DNA of 64,000 nt, from the NCBI GenBank assembly GCA_003054655.1, contig QAYZ01000016.1:310001-374000 (forward strand). Direction: 5' to 3'. The notes under the pieces were generated by a model. The model saw nothing but the letters and a program-made list of their open reading frames with translations, ran no database searches and had not been told where the DNA came from. The translations under genes were made by a program, and so were the position numbers. This document shows, one piece after another, positions 26,769 through 35,715 of this stretch (position 1 is its first letter; every line of letters starts with the position of its first letter). This stretch comes from Spartobacteria bacterium LR76 (GTDB lineage: Bacteria; Verrucomicrobiota; Verrucomicrobiia; Chthoniobacterales; Terrimicrobiaceae).

Positions 26769-26798
26769 CGTATAGACTTGGGAAGGTTGCCGAGTCAA
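26769..26798 (-). promoter_or_regulatory. Sigma-70-like promoter giving a leaderless gspE-type message
   Basis: On the minus strand TTGACT (26798-26793), an 18-base spacer and TATACG (26774-26769) lie so that the start point falls at about 26762, next to the GTG at 26761. The message would have no 5' leader. Confidence 0.6.
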
Positions 26799-26974
26799 GC
26801 CGCGGCGATGATTCGCTTTCGGGAAGATGCTGGCGGAGACTGTGCCAAAACGTATCGGCTTGGTATTCTGGGGATTATGGAGGCATTTCAGATTGCCGCC
26901 TGCCTCGTTGCTGCGACCCGGGATGACTGAAAGCTGGGGAAATTCCCGATGGTTGGGGATTCTACGTAATCCGA

Positions 26975-29900
26975 TCAGGCGTTGGCCTTGGTGCGACGCG
27001 CCACGATGTACCGGGCGATGCTCGCTTCGAGATCGGCCTTGCGGTAGGGTTTCGTCAGATAGTCGTTCATTCCCGCGATCTGGCATTTGAGCCGGTCGTC
27101 AGGCATGGCGGCGGCTGTCAGGGCGGATATCCACGTCTTTTTTCCCGCAGCCCGCAATCGTGCCGTCGTTTCGAATCCGTCCAGACCGGGCATCTGCACG
27201 TCCATGAAGATGAGGTCATACTCCTCGCGTTCACAGGCCTCGAGACACTCGAATCCATCTCCGACGAGGGTGGCCGAGTATCCCAGGGAGAGCAGCATCC
27301 GGGAAATCACCTTGCGATTGATGGCGTTGTCTTCCGCCACGAGGATCTTCAAGGAAGGATGCGCCGCGAGCTCCACCTTGGATTCCTGGGTGGCGGGTGG
27401 TAAGGACGATTCGCTATCCGGGGCGGCTGATTGCCGGAACGGCAGGGTGAAGGAGAAACAGGACCCATGTCCGGGTTCGCTCATTACGGTAAGTTTTCCT
27501 CCCATGAGCTCGACGACACGTGCGGATATGGCCAGGCCAAGTCCCGTACCGCCGTAGCGTCGGGTGGTCGACGAATCCGCCTGACTGAATGGCTTGAACA
27601 GGCGCGACTGGGCGTCCTTGTCAATACCGATGCCCGAGTCGAGGATCTCGACCTTGATGTGATCGGGCTGCTCCGAGGGGGGAGCGGCGGGAGCCAGCGT
27701 TACGCGGAGTTCCACCCAGCCGCGTTCGGTGAATTTGACCGCATTCCCGACCAGATTTAGCAGCACCTGGCGGAATCGCGTGCTGTCGCCCAGGACTTGA
27801 TCAGGCACTTTCGGGTCGATCTGGGCCGAGAGCGCGATCTCTTTGGCGGTAGCAGTCGGCAGGTTCAGGCTGATAACCTCCGCGGCGCATTGACGGATTG
27901 AGAACGGCCGCTGCTCCAGCTCCACCCGGCTGCTTTCCATTTTGGAAAAATCGAGGATGTCATTCAGGAGCCGCAGCAGGGTGTCCCCGCAGCCTTTGAC
28001 CGTTTCCACATATTCCCGCTGCTGCTCGGTCAAGCCGGTTTCTCCGAGTAGTTGGGCAAACCCGATGACGCCATTCATCGGCGTGCGGATTTCGTGGCTC
28101 ATGACTGCAAGGAACTCGCTCTTTGCGCGATCCGCCGCCTCCGCCGCCTCCTTGGCCGCGATGATCTCCTGCTCGGTCTTCCTCCGCGCAGTGATGTTGG
28201 TCAAGGTTCCGCTGATGCCCACCTGGCGTCCGGATGAGTCGTAACGCGGCCGCCACTCGGCCTCCACCCATATCTCAATGCCCGTGGAGCCGACGATGCG
28301 GAAGGGGGCGCTGTCAGGCTTCCCGCCATTCCATGCTCTCAAGACACGCTCCCGGTCATCCGGCCAGATAAAGGGATCGATCGGTCGTCCGAGGCAGTTG
28401 GTGATGCGGTAGCCAGTGGTCTCCTCCCAGGCGGGATTCAGGAACATCCAATGCCCGTTCTGGTTGGTCTGGAAGACGATCTGATCGAGTCCTTCGACGA
28501 GCTCGCGGTATTTCTTTTCGCTGAAAGCCAGTTCTCTCTGCGCGTGCTTGATTTTCCGCAGGTCATGCCAGACGACGAGCATGATCTCCTCTCCCGAGAT
28601 CGTGAGGTGAGTATTGGTCACGTCGACCGGGATCAGCTCGCCGGAAATGTGCTTTTTGTAGCTTTCAAATCGATGCAATCCGCGGAATACCGTGGTGTCC
28701 CAGGAGGAGGTCTCATCGAGGTCCGGCCAGTGGATGGCCAGAGGTTGACGGAGGACGTCGGCTTTGGTTTCCAGGCCGAGCATCTCGATGGTTGCCTGAT
28801 TGCAATCGATGACCCGGTTGCGTGCGACCAGCATGTGGGGATCGGTGGACGCTTCAAAGACCGTCCGGAAACGCTCGTCGCTTACCTTGCGCTCCGTGAC
28901 ATTGAGCAGGGTGCCGTCGACGAGCAGCGGCGAGCCGGAGGCGTCTCGCAGGATCAGGCAGCGATCAAGCAGCCAGATGTAGCGCCCGTCGGCATGTCGG
29001 AAGCGGTACTCCCCTTCATAGGATGTTGCCCTGCCTTTGATCGCCGCCAGGAAGGCCGTCGTCTCGCGCGCCCGGTCGTCGGGATGGAGGAAGCTGAACC
29101 AATCCTCCGTTTTCCGCGGCATCTCGCTGGATTTATAACCGAGGAGGGCTTCGGTCTCGCCCTCCCAGATGATCTCGTCCCCTCCTTGGGGCATGGCAAA
29201 GTTATGCCGGTAGACGATCTGCCCCAGGGATTGGATGACCCGCCGGTCGCGCGCCTCCAGATCGGCCTTTTCCTTGGTGGCCTGCCATTTCCCCTGCTCA
29301 TGCCGCAGGGCCTGCCGGGCATGCCACCAGACAAGCACCCCCAGCAGCATGCCGGTAAAGGCGGAAATCACCGCGGAGAGGAAGCCGGTTTTCTTGAGGT
29401 CCGAGAGCCTGCTCTCATAATCGGCGACGCTCATGTCGATCCCGAGCGAGGCGACAACTTTTCCCTGGGAGTCCCGGATGGGGGCGAGCGCGGAGAGAAA
29501 GGAGCCATACTCGTCGGTGAACGGCTTACGGCTCACAAAGTTCAGCCCTTCTCTGACGGCCTGGACCTCGGCGGCATCCTCATTCGGTGAGAAGCTGCTG
29601 TAGGGTTCCAGGAAACCGGATGGCTTCATGGGACGGGAGAACTCCAGGCTCTTTGCGGAGGTAGCCGTATCGAGAACGAAGTAAAGCTGCCCGTCTTTTT
29701 CGATGAGCGTATAAAGATAGGCGATTTCCGGCGCACGATGATGGAACTTCACGAGCGGCGCGATCAGCCTTTCATAGGTCGCCGGCTCGACCTTCCCACT
29801 CCGTACCATCTCCTGATGAGCATCTCCATCGACCAGACCTGCCGCCGTCCGGGCGGTTCGCTCCAGGCTGTCCTTGATCGTGATGCGCTGCTGGCGCAGC

Positions 29901-30082
29901 GCCTCAATATCCATCAGGAGCAGGCTCGACAGCGCGATGACAAATACAGCGAGTCCCGCCAGAATTCCGTCCCGGACAGGGATGGGTATCCGGGGAAACA
30001 GGTGTTCTTTGGTGTGGTCTGACGACGAACCCACTCGCGGAGAATAGGCACACCTCAGGCAATTTCCAACGTAAACATGCAA
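26975..30082 (-). CDS. Hybrid sensor histidine kinase with three PAS domains
   Basis: A membrane sensor of up to 1035 residues. TM1 is at about 40-60, a periplasmic sensor at 60-230 (cache-like, with PIRDSQGKVVASLGIDMS) and TM2 at about 233-257. Three PAS/PAC modules follow (about 280-400, 400-515 and 515-635; for example YEGEYRFRHADGRYIWLLDR). HisKA has H663 in VMSHEIRTPMNG; the HATPase has DSGIGIDKDAQ and GGTGLGLAI. The C-terminal receiver has the acceptor D961 in IFMDVQMPGLDG. The frame begins at TTG 30082; GTG 30034 (residue 17) is an equally possible start. No output regulator is adjacent, and the partner is unknown. Confidence 0.92.
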   Translation of the reverse strand: MHVYVGNCLRCAYSPRVGSSSDHTKEHLFPRIPIPVRDGILAGLAVFVIALSSLLLMDIEALRQQRITIKDSLERTARTAAGLVDGDAHQEMVRSGKVEPATYERLIAPLVKFHHRAPEIAYLYTLIEKDGQLYFVLDTATSAKSLEFSRPMKPSGFLEPYSSFSPNEDAAEVQAVREGLNFVSRKPFTDEYGSFLSALAPIRDSQGKVVASLGIDMSVADYESRLSDLKKTGFLSAVISAFTGMLLGVLVWWHARQALRHEQGKWQATKEKADLEARDRRVIQSLGQIVYRHNFAMPQGGDEIIWEGETEALLGYKSSEMPRKTEDWFSFLHPDDRARETTAFLAAIKGRATSYEGEYRFRHADGRYIWLLDRCLILRDASGSPLLVDGTLLNVTERKVSDERFRTVFEASTDPHMLVARNRVIDCNQATIEMLGLETKADVLRQPLAIHWPDLDETSSWDTTVFRGLHRFESYKKHISGELIPVDVTNTHLTISGEEIMLVVWHDLRKIKHAQRELAFSEKKYRELVEGLDQIVFQTNQNGHWMFLNPAWEETTGYRITNCLGRPIDPFIWPDDRERVLRAWNGGKPDSAPFRIVGSTGIEIWVEAEWRPRYDSSGRQVGISGTLTNITARRKTEQEIIAAKEAAEAADRAKSEFLAVMSHEIRTPMNGVIGFAQLLGETGLTEQQREYVETVKGCGDTLLRLLNDILDFSKMESSRVELEQRPFSIRQCAAEVISLNLPTATAKEIALSAQIDPKVPDQVLGDSTRFRQVLLNLVGNAVKFTERGWVELRVTLAPAAPPSEQPDHIKVEILDSGIGIDKDAQSRLFKPFSQADSSTTRRYGGTGLGLAISARVVELMGGKLTVMSEPGHGSCFSFTLPFRQSAAPDSESSLPPATQESKVELAAHPSLKILVAEDNAINRKVISRMLLSLGYSATLVGDGFECLEACEREEYDLIFMDVQMPGLDGFETTARLRAAGKKTWISALTAAAMPDDRLKCQIAGMNDYLTKPYRKADLEASIARYIVARRTKANA

Positions 30083-30093
30083 CGTTTCATGTT
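30074..30093. promoter_or_regulatory. Inverted repeat in the divergent histidine kinase / ABC importer region
   Basis: AACATG (30074-30079) and CATGTT (30088-30093) are exact inverted arms around 8 bases. They sit between the divergent starts of the hybrid kinase and the ABC ATPase gene, so an operator is possible. The repeat is short and could arise by chance. Confidence 0.3.
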
Positions 30094-30141
30094 AGTTCCC
30101 TCTTCAAAGTCGCGGCGGAATCGACTAGGTCACCGGATGGA

Positions 30142-31206
30142 ATGATCGCGATCTCGATTGAAGCCCTGACCAAGCGGTTCGGCAGCCAGGCGGCGCTTGA
30201 TGATATTTCGCTGCGGATCGAACCCGGGGAGCTCTTCTTTCTCTTGGGGCCGAGCGGGTGTGGGAAGACCACGCTGCTGCGTGCCATCGCAGGATTTGTC
30301 GCGCCTGATACCGGCAGGGTGCTTTTTGATCGCGAGGACGTCACAAACCTGCCGCCGCACAAGCGCCGCACCGGCATGATGTTCCAGAGCTACGCGCTCT
30401 GGCCGCATCTCTCGGTGGCGCGCAATGTGGCTTTTGGCTTGGAAGAGCAGGGCGTGCCTGCGCCAGAACGCGAAAGGCGTGTCCGGGAAGCGCTCGCCTC
30501 TGTGCGGATGGAGACCTATGCCGAGCGAAGGATCGGCCAGCTTTCCGGAGGGCAGCAGCAGCGTGTGGCCCTCGCACGTGCGTTGGTGGTGCGTCCGCGC
30601 GCCTTGCTGCTCGATGAGCCGCTTTCCAACCTCGACGCCAAGCTCCGCCTGGAAATGCGCTCGGAGATTCGCCGGGTTTGCAAGGAGTTTGGCCTTACCG
30701 CCGTTTACGTGACTCACGATCAGAAGGAAGCCCTTTCCGTGGCAGACCGCCTGGCGGTGATGGCCGAGGGGCGCATCGCGCAGATCGGTCGACCGGAGGA
30801 GGTTTACCGGCGTCCGCACTCCCGGCTCGTGGCTGAGTTCATCGGAGAAACCAACATCCTGCGCGGCGAGGTGGTGTCGCGGGTGGGGGATGAAATTCTG
30901 GTCGCCACCCGGGCGGGACGATTTTCTGCTCTGGCGGCGGGCGCTCTGGCGGCGTCGCCTGGGGTGAATGTCCTGGTTTCCATCCGCCCGGAGGGGTGGA
31001 GGATTTCCGATGCCAACACAGAGCGCACGGTTCCCGCCACTCTGCGATCCACAGTGTATCTCGGGGAGTTCGCCCAACATGAGTTCGCTGCCGGTGGAGA
31101 AATGCTCAAGGTTCTGGAACTCAATCCCCATCTGGCGCACCGTGTGATCGGACGCCAGTATTATCTCGAGCCGCTTGATGCCGTGATCCTCAACGACACG
31201 CCATGA
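30142..31206 (+). CDS. ABC transporter ATPase (FbpC/PotA-like importer)
   Basis: A 354-residue ATPase. Walker A is GPSGCGKTT (36-44), the Q-loop lies in MMFQSYALWPHLSV, the signature is LSGGQQQRVALARAL and Walker B is LLLDEPLSNLDAKLR; the H-loop is THDQKEAL. A C-terminal TOBE-like regulatory domain follows from about residue 240 (TNILRGEVVS, SIRPEGWRIS). This layout is shared by iron(III), spermidine and sulfate importers. It starts with GGATGGA just before the ATG. Its stop overlaps the next start (ATGA). Confidence 0.92.
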   Translation: MIAISIEALTKRFGSQAALDDISLRIEPGELFFLLGPSGCGKTTLLRAIAGFVAPDTGRVLFDREDVTNLPPHKRRTGMMFQSYALWPHLSVARNVAFGLEEQGVPAPERERRVREALASVRMETYAERRIGQLSGGQQQRVALARALVVRPRALLLDEPLSNLDAKLRLEMRSEIRRVCKEFGLTAVYVTHDQKEALSVADRLAVMAEGRIAQIGRPEEVYRRPHSRLVAEFIGETNILRGEVVSRVGDEILVATRAGRFSALAAGALAASPGVNVLVSIRPEGWRISDANTERTVPATLRSTVYLGEFAQHEFAAGGEMLKVLELNPHLAHRVIGRQYYLEPLDAVILNDTP

Positions 31207-32774
31207 GGAACCTCCTTGCCATCGGTGTGGTCGTCGTCGTCCTGGCGCTGCCTTTCGTCCTGCGCCCCAAGCAGAACCTGCTGGCGGAGGCGGATGATAC
31301 GCTGGTCCTGATCAGCCCTCATAACGAGGCGATTCGCTACGAGTTTACCCGGGCATTCTCCGAGAAGTATCATCGCGACACGGGACGCACCGTACGGCTC
31401 GACTGGAGAACCCCGGGAGGCGGAAGCGAGATCGCACGCTACATCAAGAGCGAGTTCTACAACTCCTTTGAGAACTACTGGCGTTCCCTTGGCCGGGCGT
31501 GGACTCCTGACGTCATCGGGGCTTTTGACAATCCCAGGGTGACTCCGTCGGCCAGTCCGGCTGAAGACTCTCCGGCGCAGGCAGCCCGGCGAAGCTTTCT
31601 GGACTCCAGCGTGGGCATCGGTATTGACGTGATGTTTGGCGGCGGCTCGTATGATTTCATCCAGCAGGCGGATGCCGGTCGCCTGGTCGCAGGCGATCTC
31701 ATGCGACGCCATCCGGACTGGTTCTCGGAAAACTCGATCCCGCAATCCGTCTCGGGCGAGGTGTTTTACGATCCCAAGGGCCGCTGGATCGGTGCGGCCC
31801 TCTCGTCGTTCGGCATTTGCTACAATACGGACTCTCTGCACCGCCTCGGTGTGACCAGGGTCCCGTCCGGCTGGGACGATCTGGCCGATCCGGTGTATTG
31901 GAACGAAGTGGCATTGACCGATCCTTCCAAGAGCGGGTCCGCCGCCAAGGCCTTTGAGATGATCCTCCAGCAAAAGATGCAGCAGGCTGGGGAGGATCGG
32001 CTCGGCGAGGGCTGGGCCGCCGGACTCAATCTCATCCAGGCCGCCGCAGCCAATGCGCGATATTTCACCGATGCGGCGGGCCGGGTGCCCATGGATGTGG
32101 CGGCGGGCGATGCCGCCATCGGGATGTGTATTGACTTTTATGGCCGCTTTCAGAGCGAGTATATCGCCGCGCCTGGCGGGGTCTCCCGGCTGGTCTATGT
32201 CACTCCCTCGGGCGGGTCTTCGGTCGGAGTCGACCCCATCGCGATTTTACGAGGCGCCCCGAATCGCGCCATTGCGGAGCGTTTCGTTGAGTTTGTCCTG
32301 TCGATCGAAGGGCAGAAGCTCTGGAATTTCCGGGTCGGCACGCCGGGCGGCCCGGTGAAGTATGCTCTGCGCCGCCTGCCGGTCCGCAAGGAACTCTACT
32401 CGGAGGAATACACCGCCTTCCGTTCCGATCCCACGGTGTTCCCTTATGAGGACGCCCGCCTCTTCACTTATCACGCCGCCTGGACGGCTCCGCTCTTTCG
32501 CGTGATCGGTTTGATCGTTCGAGTGATGACCCAGGACAGTCATGATGAACTCGCCGCTGCGTGGGAGGCGCTTATCGCCGCCGGATTCCCGCCCGAGGCC
32601 ACCAGAAAGTTCCACGATGTCAGCTCGGTGAGCTACGCCGCGGCCAAGGAAAAGCTGCGGCCCGTCCTGTCGTCGCCGGATCGCATCGCCGAGGTCGCCC
32701 TGACCCGCGAACTGACCGAAGCCTTCCGGCGTCAATACCGTGAGGCGGCGCAACTGGCGAGGGAGGGAAAATGA
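31203..32774 (+). CDS. ABC transporter substrate-binding protein (iron/thiamine-like family)
   Basis: A 523-residue binding protein with an N-terminal hydrophobic anchor (LLAIGVVVVVLALPFVL) and no lipobox. The body resembles the family 1 group of iron(III)-type binding proteins: DTLVLISPHNEAIRYEFTRA, then FGGGSYDFIQQADAGRL, KSGSAAKAFEMIL and DAAIGMCIDFYG. The last ~130 residues (after the GTPGGPVKYALRR segment) exceed the ~340 residues typical of FbpA. They are helical (AAWEALIAAGFPPEATRKF). Translation is coupled on both sides by ATGA overlaps with the ATPase and permease genes. The ligand is uncertain; iron is one option among several. Confidence 0.83.
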   Translation: MRNLLAIGVVVVVLALPFVLRPKQNLLAEADDTLVLISPHNEAIRYEFTRAFSEKYHRDTGRTVRLDWRTPGGGSEIARYIKSEFYNSFENYWRSLGRAWTPDVIGAFDNPRVTPSASPAEDSPAQAARRSFLDSSVGIGIDVMFGGGSYDFIQQADAGRLVAGDLMRRHPDWFSENSIPQSVSGEVFYDPKGRWIGAALSSFGICYNTDSLHRLGVTRVPSGWDDLADPVYWNEVALTDPSKSGSAAKAFEMILQQKMQQAGEDRLGEGWAAGLNLIQAAAANARYFTDAAGRVPMDVAAGDAAIGMCIDFYGRFQSEYIAAPGGVSRLVYVTPSGGSSVGVDPIAILRGAPNRAIAERFVEFVLSIEGQKLWNFRVGTPGGPVKYALRRLPVRKELYSEEYTAFRSDPTVFPYEDARLFTYHAAWTAPLFRVIGLIVRVMTQDSHDELAAAWEALIAAGFPPEATRKFHDVSSVSYAAAKEKLRPVLSSPDRIAEVALTRELTEAFRRQYREAAQLAREGK

Positions 32775-34465
32775 GCCGGGCCACCGCCATAGCTGTCTTC
32801 GGATTCAGTGCCCTGTTTTTCTTCTTCTTTTTCCTCTGGCCCATTGGGGAGACGGTTCGCGGGGCGTTTGCCACGCCCGGGCAGGGATTCACTCTCGCCT
32901 ACATCTTCGAGGTCTTTCGCAATCCGGTGTACGTTGAGGGATTGGTCAATGCGCTGATCCTGGCGATTGTGAGCACGGCGCTGACGTTGCTGATCGCTCT
33001 GCCGCTGGCCCTGATCTCGGACCGCTCCCGTTTTCCCGGCAGGACCCTGCTCTCGGCGCTGGTGCTCGTGCCGATGATTCTGCCTCCCTTTGTGGGTGCC
33101 ATCGGTGTGCGGCAGATCCTCGGCCAGCAGGGAGCGTTGAATGCCTTGCTGGAAGCCCTCGGCCTGGTGGATGTGGCTGCGCCGATCGACTGGCTGGGGC
33201 AGGGGAGGTTCTGGGGCGTGGTCATCATGAACGCCCTGCATCTTTACCCGGTGCTGTTTCTCAACATCACGGCGTCTCTTTCCAATGTCGACCCAGCCAT
33301 GGAGGAGGCGGCGGAGAATCTCGGCTGCACAGGCTTGAGGAAGTTTCGGCGGATCACGCTCCCGCTCATCATGCCGGGCGTCTTTGCCGGCGGGGCCATC
33401 GTTTTCATCTGGGCGTTTACCGAGCTCGGCGTACCCCTGATGTTTGAATATACGCGGGTGACGCCGGTGCAGATCTTTTATGGCATCCGCGATATTTCGG
33501 GGAATCCCTTTCCCTACGCCCTCGTGGTCGTGATGCTCGTCTCCACTGTCCTGTTGTATGCCGCGAGCCGTTACGTCCTCGGCAACAGCGCCCACGGGAT
33601 GATGCCCAAGGCTACGAGCCAGGGCGGCCCGCGACCGCTGGGGACGCTGGCAGCATGGGGCTGCACTGCATTCTTTGGCGGCGTCACCGCTCTCGCCCTG
33701 CTGCCGCATCTCGGCGTGATCCTCGCGGCCTTCTCGTCCAACTGGTACGGCACCATTCTGCCCTCAAGCTGGACGCTGGAGCACTTCGAGGGTGCCCTGG
33801 GGCACAGCCTTACGCTTCTTTCGATCCAGAACAGCCTGAAATACGCCTCGCTGGCTACCATTCTCGACGTCGTGCTCGGGATCGGCATCGCCTATGTCGT
33901 GACGCGGACCACGCTGCCGGGTCGCGGTTTTCTCGATGCGATGGCGATGCTTCCCCTCGCAGTCCCGGGGCTGGTGCTGGCGTTTGGATACCTCGCGATG
34001 ACCCAGCCGGGAAAGACCTTCGAGTTTCTCAATCCCGTCGTCGATCCGCTGGCCATCATCGTCATCGCCTATGCCGTCCGGCGGTTGCCTTACGTGGTGC
34101 GCTCCGTGGCGGCGGGATTGCAGCAAACCAGCGTGACTCTGGAGGAGGCGGCGCAGAATCTCGGTGCCTCGCCGCTTCGCGCCTTGCGGCGCGTAACCCT
34201 GCCGCTCATCCTCGCCAACATCCTCGCCGGAGGACTGCTCGCGTTTTCCTTTGCGATGCTCGAGGTGAGCGATTCGCTCATCCTCGCCCAAAGGATGAAG
34301 GATTACCCGATCACCAAGGCCATTTTTGAACTTTATCAACTCCTCGGGGAAGGCCCGTATCTGGCCTGCGCCCTCGGTGTCTGGGCGATGCTGTTCCTCG
34401 CAGCCACCGTGTTTGCGGCCAATCTTCTCCTCGGGAAAAAACTTGGAGGAATGTTCCGGCTATAG
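32771..34465 (+). CDS. ABC transporter permease, two fused membrane modules (FbpB-like)
   Basis: A 564-residue inner-membrane protein with about 12 helices, formed by two permease modules in one chain, as in FbpB/ThiP. Each half has an EAA coupling loop: EEAAENLGCTGLRKFRRITL in the first and EEAAQNLGASPLRALRRVTL in the second. It completes an ATPase, binding-protein and permease operon with four-base overlaps. About 80 bases separate it from the protease gene downstream, so that gene could have its own promoter. Confidence 0.92.
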   Translation: MSRATAIAVFGFSALFFFFFFLWPIGETVRGAFATPGQGFTLAYIFEVFRNPVYVEGLVNALILAIVSTALTLLIALPLALISDRSRFPGRTLLSALVLVPMILPPFVGAIGVRQILGQQGALNALLEALGLVDVAAPIDWLGQGRFWGVVIMNALHLYPVLFLNITASLSNVDPAMEEAAENLGCTGLRKFRRITLPLIMPGVFAGGAIVFIWAFTELGVPLMFEYTRVTPVQIFYGIRDISGNPFPYALVVVMLVSTVLLYAASRYVLGNSAHGMMPKATSQGGPRPLGTLAAWGCTAFFGGVTALALLPHLGVILAAFSSNWYGTILPSSWTLEHFEGALGHSLTLLSIQNSLKYASLATILDVVLGIGIAYVVTRTTLPGRGFLDAMAMLPLAVPGLVLAFGYLAMTQPGKTFEFLNPVVDPLAIIVIAYAVRRLPYVVRSVAAGLQQTSVTLEEAAQNLGASPLRALRRVTLPLILANILAGGLLAFSFAMLEVSDSLILAQRMKDYPITKAIFELYQLLGEGPYLACALGVWAMLFLAATVFAANLLLGKKLGGMFRL

Positions 34466-34547
34466 CGGCGAGGGGAGAACGGCGGCGGCTGCCCGTCCAT
34501 TTCACTTGCCGCGTCTGGACTTTCCTCGCTTTAGTACGGCTCGCCCC

Positions 34548-35651
34548 ATGAAGAGCGTCCTGCGATTTCTCATATTTGCCGTTATTCTCTTCGGAGCGGT
34601 GCTGCTGCTGTACGTCACTCGTACGAAGCCGGCGACTTCCGGATCTCCCTCAGCGCCGGTCGTGACGACCCGCTACGCCGCTCTGGAGGCGGTTGATCGC
34701 GAGTTTACCGACCTGGTCTCCCATGTGCTTCCTTCCGTGGTCAGCATCACCGCCATCCCGTCCGATACGACCAACCCCCGCATCCAGTATCTGCGGCGTC
34801 TCTTCGGGTTTCAACCAGGGGCTACGCCTCCTCAACTCGGCTCCGGCGTGATCGTCTCTCCCGAGGGGCATATCGTGACCAATTTTCACGTGATCCAGGG
34901 TGCTGGCTCCGCCGAGGTCACTCTCAATGACGGGCGCGTGCTTCCGGCGAAATTCCTTGGCGCGGATATCCCATCCGACATCGCCATCCTTCAGATTTCT
35001 CCGGAGAACATCTCTCCGATCGCGTGGGGAAACTCCGATGATGTGAAAGTGGGCCAGATGGTCTTTGCGGTGGGGAATCCGCTTGGTCTCCAGGAAACCG
35101 TCACCCAGGGAATCATCAGCGCCCGCGGTCGCCGGGCGGCCAGTGAGGCGGCCAATGAGTTTTTCCAGACCGACGCAGCGATCAACCGGGGCAACTCCGG
35201 CGGGCCGCTGGTCAGCCTGCGCGGCGAGCTGATCGGCATCAATAACATGGTCGCCGCCCAGACACAGACGCAGGGCATCGCATTTTCCATCCCGGCAAAT
35301 ACCGTGCGGCGGGTTTTTGAGAGCATCCGCGATCATGGGCGCTTCATCCGCCCGTGGTTCGGCGTCTCAACCCTCCCGCTTTCGCCCATGATCGTGCGCC
35401 AGCTCAACCTGCCCGACGACATCACCGGGGCGCTTGTCCAGGTCACCCAGGCGGACTCCCCGGCGGAGAAGGCGGGACTCGAACCCGGCGACGTCATTGT
35501 GGAGTACGGCGGCAAACCGGTGCGTGACGCAGCCGACCTCCGGAGCCGCGTGGTGGACACCCCAATCGGCGACGCGGTGGAGATCAAAGTACGGCGTGAC
35601 GGGCGGATCATCCCGCTCAAAGTCACCATCGCTCCAGAGCCCGGGAGCTGA
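34548..35651 (+). CDS. Periplasmic HtrA/DegS-like serine protease
   Basis: A 367-residue trypsin-like protease anchored by an N-terminal membrane helix (FLIFAVILFGAVLLLYV), acting in the periplasm. The catalytic triad is His114 (TNFHVIQG), Asp144 (SDIAIL) and Ser217 (RGNSGGPLV). A single PDZ domain occupies about 275-365 (GALVQVTQADSPAEKAGLEP, GDVIVEYGGKPV). One anchor plus one PDZ is the DegS layout, suggesting regulated cleavage rather than bulk degradation. ATG 34548 is chosen; the frame extends upstream into the permease gene. It lies 64 bases before a three-gene coupled cassette on the same strand. Confidence 0.93.
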   Translation: MKSVLRFLIFAVILFGAVLLLYVTRTKPATSGSPSAPVVTTRYAALEAVDREFTDLVSHVLPSVVSITAIPSDTTNPRIQYLRRLFGFQPGATPPQLGSGVIVSPEGHIVTNFHVIQGAGSAEVTLNDGRVLPAKFLGADIPSDIAILQISPENISPIAWGNSDDVKVGQMVFAVGNPLGLQETVTQGIISARGRRAASEAANEFFQTDAAINRGNSGGPLVSLRGELIGINNMVAAQTQTQGIAFSIPANTVRRVFESIRDHGRFIRPWFGVSTLPLSPMIVRQLNLPDDITGALVQVTQADSPAEKAGLEPGDVIVEYGGKPVRDAADLRSRVVDTPIGDAVEIKVRRDGRIIPLKVTIAPEPGS

Positions 35652-35715
35652 CCGTTCAGACTTCACGTGAGAGCAAGGCTTTGCAAAAGCCACAAAAATG
35701 TTATTCTAGCCTGCT

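Noticed and set aside
26762-26974. Possible riboswitch or small gene between the GspE-type and hybrid kinase genes
   Set aside because: Apart from the promoter at 26769-26798 I found no stable stem set or plausible short coding frame.
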